This document shows positions 51,422-60,819 of a DNA stretch of 64,000 nt, piece by piece. Position 1 is the stretch's first letter. The number at the start of each line of letters is the position of its first letter. Made by a program: the position numbers and the translations under genes. The stretch is from positions 8,100,001 through 8,164,000 of the forward strand of contig NZ_CP022685.1 in assembly GCF_002556545.1 (NCBI RefSeq), given 5' to 3'. This stretch comes from Streptomyces formicae (lineage in GTDB: Bacteria > Actinomycetota > Actinomycetes > Streptomycetales > Streptomycetaceae). The notes beneath the pieces are model-generated. The model was not told the origin of the DNA. It did no database searches and worked only from the letters and a program-made list of their open reading frames with translations.

Positions 51422-53986
51422 TCACGGGGTACGGTCACGAAGCAGCCGCGAGGCCGGTATCAGCGCGGCGAGCAGGGTAAGGAGAACGGCGCCCGCCCCG
51501 GCGCCCGCCAGGAACAGCGGGGGTCCGGCGAGGTCCACGCCGCCGCTCAGGGCCACGCTCGTCGCGGCGAGCACGACGGCCGCGACGCCGCCGCCGAGCA
51601 GCAGCCCGCAGGCCGCCACCACCGAGCTCTCCCCGGCGACGAGCGCGAGCACGTCCCTGCGCGTCGCGCCCGCGAGCCGGAGCACCGCGAACTCGCCGGT
51701 GCGCACCAGCGTCGCCATCACCAGGGTGTTCGCCAGGGCGAGCGCCGTGAACACGGCGATCAGCGCGCTGAACACGTACGCGGGCCACGTCTGCGACGCC
51801 GCGTCCTCGGTGCCCGCGTCCCGCACCGCGTCACGGTCGGCGCTGCCCGCCATCGGCCAGGTGCGCGTGAGAGCGGCCAACTCCTTGTCGAGCGCCGCCT
51901 GCCGCGTGCCGGGCGTGCGCTTCACGTACACCGCGTCGAGCAGCGGGTCCGGCGTGTGGGCGCGCAGCACCCGGCTCGGCACGATCAGGTCGGCGAAGCC
52001 GAGCGAGCGGTCGTAGCGGGCACCGACCCGCAGCGTCGTGCGCGTGCCGTCGGGCAGCCGGAGCCGCACCCGGTCGCCCACCCGCCAGCCGTACTCCTTG
52101 GCCTGTTCCTGGCTCACCGCGACGGCGGTCCCGGACAGGAGGCCCTTGAGCCCGCCCTCGCGCACGTGCAGTCTCAGCGCGTCGGGCAGCTTCGGATCGG
52201 CCGCGAGCGCACGGGCGTTGACGCTCTCCGCCTCGTCCGTGCGCACCGAGATCCGCACCCAGGCGCTGCTGGTCGCCGACACGGACGCGACGCCGGGCAG
52301 CCGGGCGGCGTCCTTCGCCACGGCGGGCGGCAGCCCGGTCGCGTCCTTCGGCACCAGGACGTGGTCGGCGACCAGCCGTTCGGCCGCCCACTCCTTGGCC
52401 GTCGACTGCTGCGACGTCTGCATGAAGAGCGCGGACACCGGAAAGCCGATCATCAGGATCAGCGGCACGGCGGCGGCCGCCACCCGGCGCGGCGCCGTCG
52501 CGCTGTTGGCGAGGGCGAGGTGTCCCGTACGCCGGAACACGAGACGCAGCAGCGCGCCCGCGAGCGGCACGAGGGGACGCACCAGGGCGGGCCCGAGGAC
52601 GGCCGCCGCGATCAGCAGCGTCAGCACACCGCCGAAGGCGAGCCCGGCGCCCTGCACCCCGCCCATCGCGATGCCGAAGAACAGGAAGCAGCCGGTGAAG
52701 ACCAGGAACGCGAGCCCCGTGAGCAGCCGCGACAACGGCAGCCCGCCGTCGGCGAGTTCGGCCTCGCGCAGCGCCTCGTCCGGACGCACCCGGGCCGCCC
52801 GGCGCGCCGCGGAGACCACCGCGATCCTGGTGATGAGGACGCCGACCGCCGCGGCCCCCGCGAGCGGCGGCCAGGTGATCCGCACCGTCAGCTCGTCGGG
52901 CGCGATGCCGAGGTCGACGAGACCGCGGGCCAGCGGCCGCGCGAGGGCCGCGCCGACCGGTACGGCGACGGCCGCCCCGAGCACCGCCACGAACAGCGTC
53001 TCCCAGCCCAGCATCCGCTTCACCTGCCGGGGCGTCGCCCCGATCACCCGGAGGAGCGCGATCTCCCGGTGCCGCTGGAGCACGGCGAAGGCGAAGCCGC
53101 TCGCCATCACGAACAGCGCCACGAACACCGCCAGGGAGCCCATGCTCACCACGAACACCAGCGTGTCCAGGAACAGCACGTCGCTCGCGGAGACCTCCGC
53201 ACGCGCCGTGTCGGTGAGGACCCGCACCCCGGGACCGCGGCCGACGGTGTCCCCGACACGCGAAGCCACCGCCTCCAAGTCCTCCCCGGGGGCGGTGGTC
53301 ACGGCGATGGCGTGCACGTCACCGCCCGGCGGGGCGAGCTGCGCCGCGGTCGCGCCGGTGAAGAACAGCGCGACCTGATCCTTGGTCAGACCGGTGCCCG
53401 GCGGCCCCGCGATGCCGCTCACGCGGTACGTCCCGTGCCCCTCCACCGCCGTGAACACCTGCACCCGGTCGCCGACATGGATCCGGCCACGCGCGGCCGC
53501 CGCGGCGTCCACCACCACGTCGCGCGGGTCCTTCGGCGGCGATCCCTCCCGCAACCGGTAGGGCGTCAGGCGCGCGCTCTCCCACGCGTGCCCGAGCGAA
53601 CGCTCGCCGAGCTCGGGGGTGACCGGACGCCCGCCGTCCGCCACCACCTGCGCGGAGAACGCGAGGTCGGGGGTGACGTCCCGGACGCCGTCCACCTTCT
53701 CGATGCGCTCCACGAGGTCGCCGTCGACCGGTGGGCGCGGCACCAGCGGCGCCTCCACGTCGCCGAAACCGGGGGAGTGGTCCTTGCCGTCGAGTCCCTC
53801 GTCCCGGTCGCCGGTCACGACGAGCGACGCGGCGTCGAAGCGGTTCGCCTCGCCCTCTCCGCGCAGCGCGGAGTCGAGGAGCACCCCCGACGCGGTGAGC
53901 AGCATCAGGGCGAGCGTGACCGCGGCGAGGGAACCCGCGAACAGCGCACGTCGCGTGCGCAGTGTCTGAAACGCCAGCCTCAGCAC
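51422..53986 (-). CDS. FtsX-like ABC transporter permease (MacB-type), first gene of the exporter operon
   Basis: 854 aa. Same architecture as the permease at 48059 and similar in length: TLRTRRALFAGSLAAVTLAL membrane anchor, large external domain, VLQRHREIALLRVIGATPRQVKRM and LVRTGEFAVLRLAGATRRDV coupling regions. GTG 53986 with GAGGAGG 5-6 nt upstream; the open frame beyond is intergenic. It is followed after 26 nt by the ATPase. The pair probably arose by duplication. Confidence 0.87.
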   Translation of the reverse strand: MLRLAFQTLRTRRALFAGSLAAVTLALMLLTASGVLLDSALRGEGEANRFDAASLVVTGDRDEGLDGKDHSPGFGDVEAPLVPRPPVDGDLVERIEKVDGVRDVTPDLAFSAQVVADGGRPVTPELGERSLGHAWESARLTPYRLREGSPPKDPRDVVVDAAAAARGRIHVGDRVQVFTAVEGHGTYRVSGIAGPPGTGLTKDQVALFFTGATAAQLAPPGGDVHAIAVTTAPGEDLEAVASRVGDTVGRGPGVRVLTDTARAEVSASDVLFLDTLVFVVSMGSLAVFVALFVMASGFAFAVLQRHREIALLRVIGATPRQVKRMLGWETLFVAVLGAAVAVPVGAALARPLARGLVDLGIAPDELTVRITWPPLAGAAAVGVLITRIAVVSAARRAARVRPDEALREAELADGGLPLSRLLTGLAFLVFTGCFLFFGIAMGGVQGAGLAFGGVLTLLIAAAVLGPALVRPLVPLAGALLRLVFRRTGHLALANSATAPRRVAAAAVPLILMIGFPVSALFMQTSQQSTAKEWAAERLVADHVLVPKDATGLPPAVAKDAARLPGVASVSATSSAWVRISVRTDEAESVNARALAADPKLPDALRLHVREGGLKGLLSGTAVAVSQEQAKEYGWRVGDRVRLRLPDGTRTTLRVGARYDRSLGFADLIVPSRVLRAHTPDPLLDAVYVKRTPGTRQAALDKELAALTRTWPMAGSADRDAVRDAGTEDAASQTWPAYVFSALIAVFTALALANTLVMATLVRTGEFAVLRLAGATRRDVLALVAGESSVVAACGLLLGGGVAAVVLAATSVALSGGVDLAGPPLFLAGAGAGAVLLTLLAALIPASRLLRDRTP

Positions 53987-54025
53987 GAAGGCCTCCTCAT
54001 CACGTCCCCAAGGATCACGGGGCGC

Positions 54026-54083
54026 CCTGTCCAAAACCTGTCCACGCGATGTCCCCGGGCCGCGGCGGACGTCGAGCCTGTCC
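54026..54083. promoter_or_regulatory. SARP-type heptamer direct repeats between the exporter and AfsR-like genes
   Basis: CCTGTCC at 54026-54032 and 54037-54043 (11-bp period, 4-bp spacer AAAA), and again at 54077-54083. Heptamers repeated every 11 bp are the hallmark of SARP binding sites. The cluster sits in the divergent 143-bp promoter region, so it could activate either direction. Confidence 0.5.
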
Positions 54084-54129
54084 GGCGAACCGGTGGCAGC
54101 CCGCCCCGCCGCGTGATCCGATGTCGGCC

Positions 54130-57100
54130 ATGGAGTTCGAATTACTGGGTGAGCTCGTGGTGCGCGACGACGCGGGGCGCCTCGTGCCCATTCCCGGCGC
54201 GCTCCAACGGGCACTTCTCGCCTTCTTGTTGCTGCACGCGCCGTCGGCGGTCAGCGGCGGCAGGATCCTCAGCGAACTGTGGACGGGTGCCCGCGCCAAG
54301 GACCCCACCGCGGCCCTGCACACGGCCGTCGCCAAGCTGCGCCGCGCCCTGCACCCGCACGCCCCCGGCCTCATCCGCACCGGACCGGCCGGCTACCGCC
54401 TCGATCTGGCAGGGCACTCCTTCGACGTACGCCGCTTCGAGGCCGAACTCGCCGCCGCTCGCGGGCGCGGCGGGTCCGACCGGCGGGCCGCCGCCCTGCG
54501 CGACCTGCTGCACAGGAACCCGGGGCCGCCTCTCGGCGGGCTGCCCGCGCTGCCGTTCGTCCAGCAGGAGCGGGACCGCCTCGAAGCGCTGCGGCTCACC
54601 GCGCTCGAACACCGGGCCGAGGCGGAACTCGACGTGGTCGCCCACGCGGGCGTGGTGGAGCACGACGGCGAGACGGCGGCCGACGCGCCCGCGCTCGTCG
54701 AGGAGTTGCGGGCCGCCGTGCACGAGGACCCCGACAGGGAGCGGCTGCGCGCCCTGCTGATCCAGGCCCTGCACGCGTGCGGACGCCAGGCCGAGGCGCT
54801 GGAGGTCTACCGCGTCGCGCGCGCGGACCTGCGCGAACGGCTCGGCATCGAGCCGGGGCCCGAACTGCGCGCCGCCCAGCGGGCCGTGCTGGCCGCCACG
54901 CCCGCCCGCACGACGGCTCTCGCGCCTCCCTCGGCCGCGCCCGCCCCTTCGGGATCCTTCGACCGGCGCGACCGCCACGCCGCCCACTCCGACCCCGATG
55001 CGTACGAGCCCGCCGCGGACCCGCACTTCATCGGGCGTGGCGAGGAACTCCGCGACCTGCGGCGGCTGTTGAGGAATCCGGGCCTGGTGACCGTCGTCGG
55101 CGCCGCGGGTCTCGGCAAGACCCGGCTCGCGCTAGCCGCCGCCGCCCGCGAGGAGCGGCCCGGCGCCGAGGTGTGGCGCGTCGACCTGGTGCCCTGCGCG
55201 CCCGGCGGGGTCACGGCCGCCGTCGCCGACGCCATGGAGGTCGCGACGGGCGGGCTCGGGCCGCGGGCCGCGCGCCAGCGGATCCGCGCCGTGGCCGACC
55301 GCAGCGCCCACCCCCTGATCGTCCTCGACAACTGCGAGCACGTGCTCGGCGACGCGGGCGAGGTGGCCGCCGAACTCCTCGCGGGCTGCCCCGGCCTGCG
55401 CATCCTCGCGACCAGCAGGGAGTGCCTCGGCGTCGCGGACGAGACCCCGTATGCGCTGCGGCCCATGACCGGCGACGACGCCGCGCGGCTCTTCCGCACC
55501 CGCCTGCGCCGCCTCTCTCCCGGTGCCGCGGAGGCCGCGCTCGACCACGAGATCGGCGAGGTCTGCGCGGCCGTCGACCGGATGCCGCTGGGCATCGAAC
55601 TGGTCGCGGCCAAGGCGGCGACCGCGCCGCTCGACGGCATCGTCGGCCAACTCCGCGCCCGGCGCGGCGTCCTGGACACCCGCCTGTGGTCGGCCGACGC
55701 CCGGCACGGCACGCTGCGCTCCGCCGTCGACTGGAGCTACCAGCTCCTTTCCCCCGACGAGCGTGCCGTCCTGCGGGCGGTCTCCGTCTTCACCGGCGGC
55801 TTCACCCCCGAGGCCGCCGAAGCGGTCGCCGGAGCGGCCGCGCCCACGACCCTGGCCCGCCTCGCCGCCAAGTCCCTCCTCGTCTTCGTCCCCTCGGCGG
55901 ACCGCCCCACCTACCGGATGCTGGTCTCGGTGCGTCAGTACGCCCGCGCCTCCCTCGCCGAGCACGGCGAGGAGCCCACCGTCCTGCGCCGCCACGCCCA
56001 CTGGGTCGCCACCCTCGCCGAACGCACCGCGCGGCGCATGCGCACCGGCGGATTCCGAGCGGCGTACGCCGAGATGAGCGCGGCGGCGCCCGAGGTGACC
56101 GCCTGCCTGGACTGGTTGCAGGGCGGCGAGGGCACGGACGACGCCGACGCGCTGCTCGCGTCCCGCATCGCCACCCGCCTCGCCCTCCACTGGGCCGCGG
56201 CGGGCCGTCAGGCCGAGGGACGCGAACGCCTCGCCCGCGCCTTGAAGGTCACCACGCCCGCTGCGCCCTGGTACGCCGAGGCGCTCGCGTGGTGCGGCTG
56301 GCTCGGCGTCAACATCCGCCAGGACCACGGCGACGAGGAACTCCTCAGGCGCGCGCTGCCCGCGGCGGAGGCGGCGGGCGACGACGCCGTCGTGGCCTTC
56401 GTCGGCGCGCTCGCGCTGACCGTGCACGTGCGCCAGGAACGCCTCGCGGAGGCCCGCGAGGCCGCCGACCGCACCGAGGGCGCGCTCGACGCCTACCGGC
56501 ACGGCTGGGAGACCGGCGTCTGGCAGCTCTTCCACAGCGAACTGCTCGTCGCCGAGGACCGTTCCCGGCAGGCGCTGACCGCCGCCGTCACCGCGCGCGA
56601 ACTCCTGTCGGGCATCGACCCGCACTCCGCGGCCACGGCGCTGATCATGACCGGCATGGCCCAGGAGCGCATCGGCGACCGCGCCGCCGCCCTGCGCTCC
56701 TGGCAGGGCGTCCACCAGGAACTCCTCCTCATCGGCTCCGAACACGAGGCCGCCTGGGTCAAGGCGCTGCTCGGCTACGCGGCGGCGGGCGACGGCGACC
56801 CGGCCCGTGCCGAGTCCTTCGCGCGCGGCATGGACGCGTACGCCAAGGAGACCGGCGAGCCCTACCTCCAGGCCAAGACGGCGACGCTGCGAGCCCTTGT
56901 CGCATCGGCGCGCGGCGACAAGGACACCGCGGAACGACTGCACCTGACGGCGGTCTCCGGCTACCAGGAGGGACGCAGGCCCGAGTGCGCGGCCCACGAC
57001 CTCGCCGTGCTCGGCCGCCTCGCCGCCGAGCGCGGCGACACGGTCCTGGCCCACATCCGCTGGGAACACGCACTCCGCGCGGCGAGGCTCTCGGGCCGGG

Positions 57101-57285
57101 CGCATGCGGAGATCCTGCCGTTGCGGGGCCTGACGGGCCTGACGGGCCTCGGAGCCGAGGAGGCGGAGGCCGGGCCCCTGCGCGCCCGCCTCGACGACGT
57201 GCTGTGCGCCGCGTCGCCGCCGCGCAGCACCGAGTGCCCCTTCCACCTCGCGGTGCCCGCAGCCACCGGGCCGTTGCGCAAGTGA
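54130..57285 (+). CDS. AfsR-like regulator: winged helix, BTAD, NB-ARC-type ATPase and TPR
   Basis: About 1051 aa. N-terminal DNA-binding domain (ALQRALLAFLLLHAPSAV, LHTAVAKLRRALHPH), BTAD ending LGIEPGPELRAAQ, NTPase with VVGAAGLGKTRLALAAA and LIVLDNCEH, then long TPR-like helices. Larger than the SARP at 42638 and a different subtype (no P-loop GPPGVGKS; more like the LuxR/AfsR ATPases of the WSYQLLSPDERAVL family). Start: ATG 54130 or 54121; no ribosome site, perhaps leaderless. Divergent from the exporter operon, which it may regulate. Confidence 0.87.
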   Translation: MEFELLGELVVRDDAGRLVPIPGALQRALLAFLLLHAPSAVSGGRILSELWTGARAKDPTAALHTAVAKLRRALHPHAPGLIRTGPAGYRLDLAGHSFDVRRFEAELAAARGRGGSDRRAAALRDLLHRNPGPPLGGLPALPFVQQERDRLEALRLTALEHRAEAELDVVAHAGVVEHDGETAADAPALVEELRAAVHEDPDRERLRALLIQALHACGRQAEALEVYRVARADLRERLGIEPGPELRAAQRAVLAATPARTTALAPPSAAPAPSGSFDRRDRHAAHSDPDAYEPAADPHFIGRGEELRDLRRLLRNPGLVTVVGAAGLGKTRLALAAAAREERPGAEVWRVDLVPCAPGGVTAAVADAMEVATGGLGPRAARQRIRAVADRSAHPLIVLDNCEHVLGDAGEVAAELLAGCPGLRILATSRECLGVADETPYALRPMTGDDAARLFRTRLRRLSPGAAEAALDHEIGEVCAAVDRMPLGIELVAAKAATAPLDGIVGQLRARRGVLDTRLWSADARHGTLRSAVDWSYQLLSPDERAVLRAVSVFTGGFTPEAAEAVAGAAAPTTLARLAAKSLLVFVPSADRPTYRMLVSVRQYARASLAEHGEEPTVLRRHAHWVATLAERTARRMRTGGFRAAYAEMSAAAPEVTACLDWLQGGEGTDDADALLASRIATRLALHWAAAGRQAEGRERLARALKVTTPAAPWYAEALAWCGWLGVNIRQDHGDEELLRRALPAAEAAGDDAVVAFVGALALTVHVRQERLAEAREAADRTEGALDAYRHGWETGVWQLFHSELLVAEDRSRQALTAAVTARELLSGIDPHSAATALIMTGMAQERIGDRAAALRSWQGVHQELLLIGSEHEAAWVKALLGYAAAGDGDPARAESFARGMDAYAKETGEPYLQAKTATLRALVASARGDKDTAERLHLTAVSGYQEGRRPECAAHDLAVLGRLAAERGDTVLAHIRWEHALRAARLSGRAHAEILPLRGLTGLTGLGAEEAEAGPLRARLDDVLCAASPPRSTECPFHLAVPAATGPLRK

Positions 57286-57300
57286 CTGATGCATCAGTCA
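57283..57300. promoter_or_regulatory. Perfect 18-bp palindrome, probable TetR-type operator
   Basis: TGACTGATGCATCAGTCA has perfect 9-bp arms and includes the AfsR-like stop codon. It lies 44 bp upstream of the -35 box of the XRE-TetR regulator. Size and wording are typical of TetR operators. Confidence 0.6.
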
Positions 57301-57343
57301 GAGACGCAATCGCGCTGCGTGCTGGAGACTAGCGAGTCCCATG

Positions 57344-57372
57344 TTGTGCTGATCGCAACGCATGGGTACGGT
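57344..57372 (+). promoter_or_regulatory. Promoter of the XRE-TetR regulator gene
   Basis: TTGTGC (57344-57349), 17 bp, TACGGT (57367-57372). The -10 box ends 8 bp before the ATG at 57381, implying a leaderless or near-leaderless transcript; no ribosome site is seen. Confidence 0.5.
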
Positions 57373-57380
57373 GGCTCACC

Positions 57381-58229
57381 ATGCAGCCAGAGCAGCGGGA
57401 CGACGTCGCCGAGCGCGTACGCAAAGTCATCACGGACGCCGACGTGACCCAGCGCGAATTCGCGCGCCGGATCGTGATGGACCCCTCGAAGCTGTCCCGC
57501 TCCCTGGGCGGCACCCGCAGGTTCACCGCGGCCGAGCTGGCCCGGATCGCCGCCACCGGCGGCGTCGACGCGGGCTGGCTCCTGGGCACCGCGCCCACCG
57601 CGTCGCCCGCCCGGCGCCCGCGCGCCGCGGGCGGCTCCCCGGAGGGCGGCCGCCCGCTCCAGATCATCCGCGAGACCGTCCGCCTCATCGCCGAGCACGG
57701 CTTCCACGCCGTCCGCGTCCAGGACATCGCCGCGGCCTGCGACACCAGCACCGCCGCCATCCACTACCACTTCCCCGGCCGCGACGACCTGCTCGAAGCG
57801 GCCGTGCGCTGGTGCATGGACGAGGACACCGCACGGCGCGCCGCGCGCGTCGCCGACGCCGCGGACGCCGCCGACGAGCTGCGCCAGCTCATCGAGCTGC
57901 AGATCCCGCGCACCCCGCAACAGCGCTGGCAGTGGAGCGTCTGGCTCGACCTGTGGGCGGAGGCCGCCCGCTCCACCGCCGTGGGCCGACTGCACGCCGA
58001 CTACTACCGGCAGTGGCGCACCACCGTCGCCGACGTCATCCGCCGCGGCGTCGCCGAGGGCGTCTTCCGCCTCGCCGACCCGGCGGCCGCCGCGCTGCGT
58101 CTCACCGCGCTGATCGACGGCCTCGCCACCCAGGTCCTCGCGGCCACCCCGGACAGCCCCGGGGCGGGCCCCGACGACATGCACGAGGCCCTCACCGCGT
58201 ACGTCGACGCCACGCTGACCGCGCACTGA
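57381..58229 (+). CDS. Dual-HTH regulator: XRE-like domain fused to a TetR-family repressor
   Basis: 282 aa. Residues ~1-65 form a Cro/XRE-like helix-turn-helix ([20 protein letters not shown]). After a Pro/Arg/Gly linker, a TetR domain starts at ~95: [20 protein letters not shown] and [20 protein letters not shown], followed by a ligand-binding helical domain. Two DNA-binding modules in one chain are uncommon. It is encoded directly before the carnitine genes and presumably represses them in the absence of carnitine or betainyl-CoA. Confidence 0.85.
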   Translation: MQPEQRDDVAERVRKVITDADVTQREFARRIVMDPSKLSRSLGGTRRFTAAELARIAATGGVDAGWLLGTAPTASPARRPRAAGGSPEGGRPLQIIRETVRLIAEHGFHAVRVQDIAAACDTSTAAIHYHFPGRDDLLEAAVRWCMDEDTARRAARVADAADAADELRQLIELQIPRTPQQRWQWSVWLDLWAEAARSTAVGRLHADYYRQWRTTVADVIRRGVAEGVFRLADPAAAALRLTALIDGLATQVLAATPDSPGAGPDDMHEALTAYVDATLTAH

Positions 58230-58305
58230 CCGCGCACCGAGCTCCCGTACGCACCGTACGACCGTTCCCCGCACTCAACACCCCACCCCCGAGGGAGAGT
58301 TCCGC

Positions 58306-59202
58306 ATGCCCGTGAACGACAACGTGATCATCACCTGCGCCCTGACCGGCGCGGGCGACACCGTCCGCAAGAGCCCGCACGTGCCCGTGACGCCCGAGCA
58401 GATAGCCACCTCCGCGGTGGAGGCCGCCGAGGCGGGCGCCGCCGTCGTGCACATCCACGTCCGCGACCCCGAGACCGGCGACCCCTCGCGCGACCCGCGC
58501 CTGTACCGCGAGGTCGTCGAGCGCATCAAGGAGACCGGCACCGACGTCGTCATCAACCTGACGGCGGGCATGGGCGGCGACCTCGTCATCGACCCGGTCG
58601 AGCCGCTGAAGGAGCTCGGCGAGCTGCCCGGCACGGACCTCGTCGGCGGCCTCGACCGCCTCCCGCACGTCGAGGAGCTGCTGCCCGACATCTGCACCCT
58701 GGACTGCGGCTCGCTCAACTTCGGCGACAACCTCTACATCTCCACCCCCGACATGCTCCGCCAGGGCGCCAAGCGCATCCAGGAGCTGGGCGTACGGCCC
58801 GAGTTGGAGATCTTCGACACCGGTCAGCTCTGGTTCGCCAAGCAGCTCCTCGCGGAGGGGCTGCTCGACAACCCCACCGTCTTCCAGCTCTGCATGGGCA
58901 TCCCGTGGGGCGCCCCCGCCGACCCGGGCGTCCTCCAGTCCATGGTCAACATGCTGCCCGAGGGCGCCCAGTGGGCCAGCTTCGCGCTCGGCCGCATGCA
59001 GATGCCGTGGGTCGCCCAGTCGATCCTGCTCGGCGGACAGGTGCGGGTGGGTCTTGAAGACAACCTCTACCTCGGCAAGGGGAACAAGGTCAGCAACGCG
59101 CAGCTCGTCGAGCGTGCGGTGCGGATCACGGAGAACCTCGGGTCGCGGGTCGCCACGCCGGACGAGGCCCGCCAGAAGCTTGGCCTGCGGCCGCGTTCGT
59201 AG
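58306..59202 (+). CDS. cdhC: BKACE-family 3-dehydrocarnitine cleavage enzyme
   Basis: 298 aa. [13 protein letters not shown] (His49, His51) is the zinc-binding segment of beta-keto acid cleavage enzymes; [17 protein letters not shown] and EIFDTGQL follow in family order. BKACEs condense a beta-keto acid with acetyl-CoA; the carnitine branch converts 3-dehydrocarnitine to betainyl-CoA and acetoacetate. The neighbouring dehydrogenase and thioesterase complete that pathway, as in the Pseudomonas cdhCAB operon. GAGGGAGAG lies before the ATG. Confidence 0.87.
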   Translation: MPVNDNVIITCALTGAGDTVRKSPHVPVTPEQIATSAVEAAEAGAAVVHIHVRDPETGDPSRDPRLYREVVERIKETGTDVVINLTAGMGGDLVIDPVEPLKELGELPGTDLVGGLDRLPHVEELLPDICTLDCGSLNFGDNLYISTPDMLRQGAKRIQELGVRPELEIFDTGQLWFAKQLLAEGLLDNPTVFQLCMGIPWGAPADPGVLQSMVNMLPEGAQWASFALGRMQMPWVAQSILLGGQVRVGLEDNLYLGKGNKVSNAQLVERAVRITENLGSRVATPDEARQKLGLRPRS

Positions 59203-59211
59203 CTCTTCGAC

Positions 59212-59255
59212 TGCGGGGCCGTCGTGGCTGGTCGCGCAGTTCCCCGCGCCCCTAA
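59212..59255 (+). repeat. Streptomyces intergenic element, copy 1
   Basis: Contains GCGCAGTTCCCCGCGCCCCT (59234-59253) followed by TAAAGGGGC, forming a CCCCTAAAGGGG hairpin. From memory this sequence recurs in many Streptomyces intergenic regions; function unclear, possibly termination. It interrupts the cdhC-cdhA spacer. Confidence 0.7.
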
Positions 59256-59321
59256 AGGGGCATCCCCCCGCGTGTCCCGGAAGGGGCACCCCCCCGCGGC
59301 AACGATTGGAACCCCACTCCC

Positions 59322-60278
59322 ATGACCACCACCACCCCTGAAGAAGTCCGCCGCGTCGCCTGCATAGGCGCGGGCGTCATCGGTGGCGGCTGGGTCGCCC
59401 ACTTCCTGGCCCGTGGCTACGACGTCACCGCCTGGGACCCGGCGCCCGACGCCGAGTCGAAGCTGCGTCGCCTGGTCGAGGCAGCCTGGCCCGCGCTCAC
59501 CCAGCTCGGCCTCGCCGACGGCGCCTCGCAGGACCGGCTCACCGTCACCGCGACCCTCGAAGAGGCCGTCGCCGACGCGCAGTTCGTGCAGGAGAGCGCA
59601 CCGGAGAAGCTGGAGCTCAAGCGCGACCTGCTGGCCGAGCTCGACGCGGCCACGCCCGCCGGAGTCGTCATCGCCTCCTCCACCTCCGGCTACCCGATGA
59701 CCGACATGCAGACCACGGCCGCCACCCCCGGGCGCCTCGTCGTCGGCCACCCCTTCAACCCGCCCTACCTCATCCCCCTCGTCGAGGTCGTCGGCGGCGA
59801 GCGCACCGACGCCGAAGCGGTCGCCTGGGCGTCGCGGTTCTACGACGTCGCGGGCAAGTCCGTGATCACCATGAAGAGCGAGGTGCCCGGCTTCATCGCC
59901 AACCGCCTCCAGGAAGCGCTGTGGCGCGAGGCCCTGCACATGGTCGCCAACGGCGAGGCCACCGTCCAGGAGATCGACGACTCCATCACCGAGGGCCCCG
60001 GCCTGCGCTGGGCGTTCATGGGCCCCATGCTCACCTTCGCGCTCGCGGGCGGCGAGGGCGGCATGGCCCACATGCTCGACCACTTCGGCCCCTCCCTGAA
60101 GTCGCCGTGGACGCGCCTGGAGGCCCCCGAACTCGACAAGAAGCTGTACGACGCGGTGGTCGCGGGCTGCGACGAGGAGGCGGACGGGCGCACCATCGCC
60201 GATCTCGTCGCCGAGCGCGACCAGGGCGTCATCGACGTCCTGCGCGCCACCGGGCGCCTGAACGGAGGCACGAAGTGA
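59322..60278 (+). CDS. cdhA: L-carnitine 3-dehydrogenase
   Basis: 318 aa, 3-hydroxyacyl-CoA dehydrogenase superfamily. CIGAGVIGGGWVAHFLARGYDV binds NAD with Asp (WDPAP) at the strand end; SSTSGYP, VGHPFNPPYLIPLVEVVGG provides the catalytic His, and EVPGFIANRLQEALWREA the helical domain. TEGPGLRWAFMGPMLTFALAGG is characteristic of carnitine dehydrogenases, and the length matches them. It oxidises L-carnitine to 3-dehydrocarnitine. Coupled to the thioesterase gene by a GTGA overlap. Confidence 0.87.
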   Translation: MTTTTPEEVRRVACIGAGVIGGGWVAHFLARGYDVTAWDPAPDAESKLRRLVEAAWPALTQLGLADGASQDRLTVTATLEEAVADAQFVQESAPEKLELKRDLLAELDAATPAGVVIASSTSGYPMTDMQTTAATPGRLVVGHPFNPPYLIPLVEVVGGERTDAEAVAWASRFYDVAGKSVITMKSEVPGFIANRLQEALWREALHMVANGEATVQEIDDSITEGPGLRWAFMGPMLTFALAGGEGGMAHMLDHFGPSLKSPWTRLEAPELDKKLYDAVVAGCDEEADGRTIADLVAERDQGVIDVLRATGRLNGGTK

Positions 60279-60766
60279 CCGAGCCCCTGCCCCTGCTCCG
60301 CCGGCAGGTCCGCCCCGAGTGGATCGACTACAACGGCCACATGAGCGAGGCCTTCTACGTCCTCGTCTTCGGCTACGCGACCGACGCCATGATGATCGAG
60401 ACGGGCCTGCACGCCGGCTACCGCGAGTCCACCGGCTGCTCCCTCTACACGGTCGAGTCCCACATCCGGTACCTGAACGACGTCCCCGAGGGCGCCCACC
60501 TGACCGTCCGCACCCGCATGCTGGGCGCCGACGCCAAGAAGACACGCTTCACGCACGAGATGTACGTGGTGGAGGACGCGGACGCCGACCCGTCGCCGGA
60601 TGCCACCCCCGTGGCGACGACGGAACTCCTCGCCCTCCACGTGGACCAGAACGCGGGCCGCACGACCCCGTTCCCGGACGAGATCCGCGAGCACCTCACG
60701 GCCTTGACCGAACCGGCCCCCGACTGGGCAGGCCGCTCAATCGCCGAGGTGCCCCGGGCTGCTTAG
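60275..60766 (+). CDS. cdhB: Hot-dog-fold thioesterase, probable betainyl-CoA thioesterase
   Basis: 163 aa. PEWIDYNGHMSEAFYVLVF holds the active-site Asp region of 4HBT-type thioesterases (D-x-N-G-H-M). GTG start overlaps the cdhA stop, with GGAGG upstream. In the carnitine pathway it hydrolyses betainyl-CoA to glycine betaine and CoA. Its TAG lies inside an inverted copy of the Streptomyces intergenic element. Confidence 0.84.
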   Translation: MTEPLPLLRRQVRPEWIDYNGHMSEAFYVLVFGYATDAMMIETGLHAGYRESTGCSLYTVESHIRYLNDVPEGAHLTVRTRMLGADAKKTRFTHEMYVVEDADADPSPDATPVATTELLALHVDQNAGRTTPFPDEIREHLTALTEPAPDWAGRSIAEVPRAA

Positions 60767-60805
60767 GGGCGCGGGGAACTGCGCACCCAGCCCCCACGGC
60801 CCGCA
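60763..60805 (-). repeat. Streptomyces intergenic element, copy 2 (inverted relative to copy 1)
   Basis: AGGGGCGCGGGGAACTGCGC (60765-60784) is the exact reverse complement of the 20-bp core at 59234-59253, and flanking GC-rich bases also match. It lies between the convergent cdhB and transporter genes, where a bidirectional terminator would be expected. Confidence 0.75.
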
Positions 60806-60819
60806 CCCAAAGAGCAACC

